From the NCBI RefSeq assembly GCF_001667115.1, contig NZ_LZIJ01000066.1:1-52868 (forward strand): DNA of 52,868 nucleotides, given 5' to 3'. The position numbers and the translations under genes are program-made. Under the pieces are notes generated by a model. That model saw only the letters and a program-made list of their open reading frames with translations, made no database searches and was not told the DNA's origin. Origin of the DNA: Mycobacterium sp. 852002-51163_SCH5372311. Its GTDB lineage: Bacteria; Actinomycetota; Actinomycetes; Mycobacteriales; Mycobacteriaceae. Positions 52,230-52,868 of the stretch are shown piece by piece (the stretch's first letter is position 1; each line of letters starts with the position of its first letter).

Positions 52230-52868
52230 TTGAAGCTCATCTGTAAGTATCCGATTGCGCGTGCCATCGCGCGTTCCATGGTCGGTACGCTTGCGGGCTT
52301 CACCGTCTTCTCCGCTGTGGTTGCCACCAACGCGTTCGCCGACCCCGCAGCCGATGCGGTGGCAAAGCTCAACGAGCTATCCCGGCAGGCCGAGCAGACA
52401 ACCGAAGCCATGCACACCGCCCAGCTCGACTTGACCAAGAAGCTGGCCGTCCAGCAGGCCGCCGAGAGACGGCACGCCGACGACCAGGCCGCCGCACAGG
52501 CCGCCAAGGATCGGCTGGCCAGCTTCCAGGGCGCTGTCAACAGACTCGCCGCCGCCACGTACATGGGTGGCCGCACCGACGGAATGCACGCCATCTTGAC
52601 GGCAAAGTCGCCGCAGCAGCTGATCGACAGTTTGTCGGTGCAGCGAGTGCTGGGGGCCGAAATGTCCAAGCAGATGGTCAGTTACCGGGCTGCCGGCGAG
52701 CAGGCCGCCAAGGCCGAGCAGGCTTCCGCCAAGTCCGCCGCCGACGCCAAGAGCGCGGCCGAGCAGGCCGCGGCGGTACGGGCAAGTCTGCAGTCCAAGC
52801 AGAGCCAGCTGCAGGTACAGATCGCCGTGGTCAAGTCGCAATACCTCGCGCTGACGCCAGGCCAGCGA
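52230..52868 (+). CDS. ripC: NlpC/P60 peptidoglycan endopeptidase RipC, 5' part
   Basis: The 213 visible codons are cut by the right edge. They start at TTG 52230 with AAGGAAA upstream. The signal peptide ends ATNAFADPA, with cleavage expected after AFA. Next is a long coiled-coil (KLNELSRQAEQTTEAMHTAQ onward to AKSAADAKSAAEQAAAVR), with AATYMGGRTDGMHAI between two helical halves and LQVQIAVVKSQYLAL at the edge. The order and sequence match Rv2190c, which ends in an NlpC/P60 catalytic domain with a Cys-His dyad. That part lies outside the window. It is probably exported and activated by an FtsEX-type partner in septal wall hydrolysis (known of the family). Confidence 0.93.
   Translation, partial: MKLICKYPIARAIARSMVGTLAGFTVFSAVVATNAFADPAADAVAKLNELSRQAEQTTEAMHTAQLDLTKKLAVQQAAERRHADDQAAAQAAKDRLASFQGAVNRLAAATYMGGRTDGMHAILTAKSPQQLIDSLSVQRVLGAEMSKQMVSYRAAGEQAAKAEQASAKSAADAKSAAEQAAAVRASLQSKQSQLQVQIAVVKSQYLALTPGQR

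Overview
The window is high-GC actinobacterial chromosome. Gene order and protein content match a Mycobacterium, most likely a slow-growing non-tuberculous species. From the glutamine synthetase genes to the right edge the order follows the M. tuberculosis H37Rv block Rv2222c-Rv2190c (from memory; no search was run), printed here in reverse. I cannot name the species. There are no rRNA, tRNA or CRISPR loci that I can see.

Layout. (1) 1-6323: the 3' end of a non-ribosomal peptide synthetase (partial C, then A-PCP-C-A-PCP-TE), accessory relative to H37Rv. (2) 6583-14297: nitrogen metabolism: glnA2, glnE, a hotdog thioesterase and an F420-type LLM oxidoreductase run rightward, a 73-aa protein follows, and glnA1 faces them. 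(3) 14493-20156: an RDD membrane protein, then a leftward run of dlaT, an SDR epimerase, lipB, lipA and a DUF4191 membrane protein: lipoate synthesis, lipoyl transfer and a lipoylated E2 side by side. (4) 20367-27647: ephD, a frameshifted small membrane-protein gene, an SRPBCC plus phytoene-desaturase-like pair, pepB and a class III adenylyl cyclase. (5) 27674-29324: an IS607-family remnant with an intact tnpB and a decayed, 5'-truncated tnpA, lying in the divergent promoter region between the cyclase gene and gcvT. (6) 29407-34725: gcvT and ilvE, facing a translationally coupled cobU-cobT-cobS operon and a DUF3043 membrane protein. (7) 34919-40639: glycerate kinase, an A-type Fe-S carrier, a DUF4878-like membrane protein, adenosine kinase and asnB. 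(8) 40870-48701: the respiratory cluster ctaC-ctaF-mmpS3-DUF2561 facing ctaE-qcrC-qcrA-qcrB, which encodes the cytochrome bcc and much of the aa3 oxidase. (9) 48840-52868: trpD, a DEDDh exonuclease/GIY-YIG fusion protein, a Cys-rich 81-aa protein and the 5' part of ripC.

Two dispersed intergenic repeat families stand out. Family A is a GCAGACGC hairpin with three copies, one of them a perfect 26-bp inverted repeat. Family B is a repeat of about 120-140 bp built on TGTGA and CTTTG motifs, also with three copies. Almost all copies lie between convergent genes. These, the orphan TnpB element and its terminal hairpin, and the composition break at the NRPS thioesterase are the least-explained signals here.
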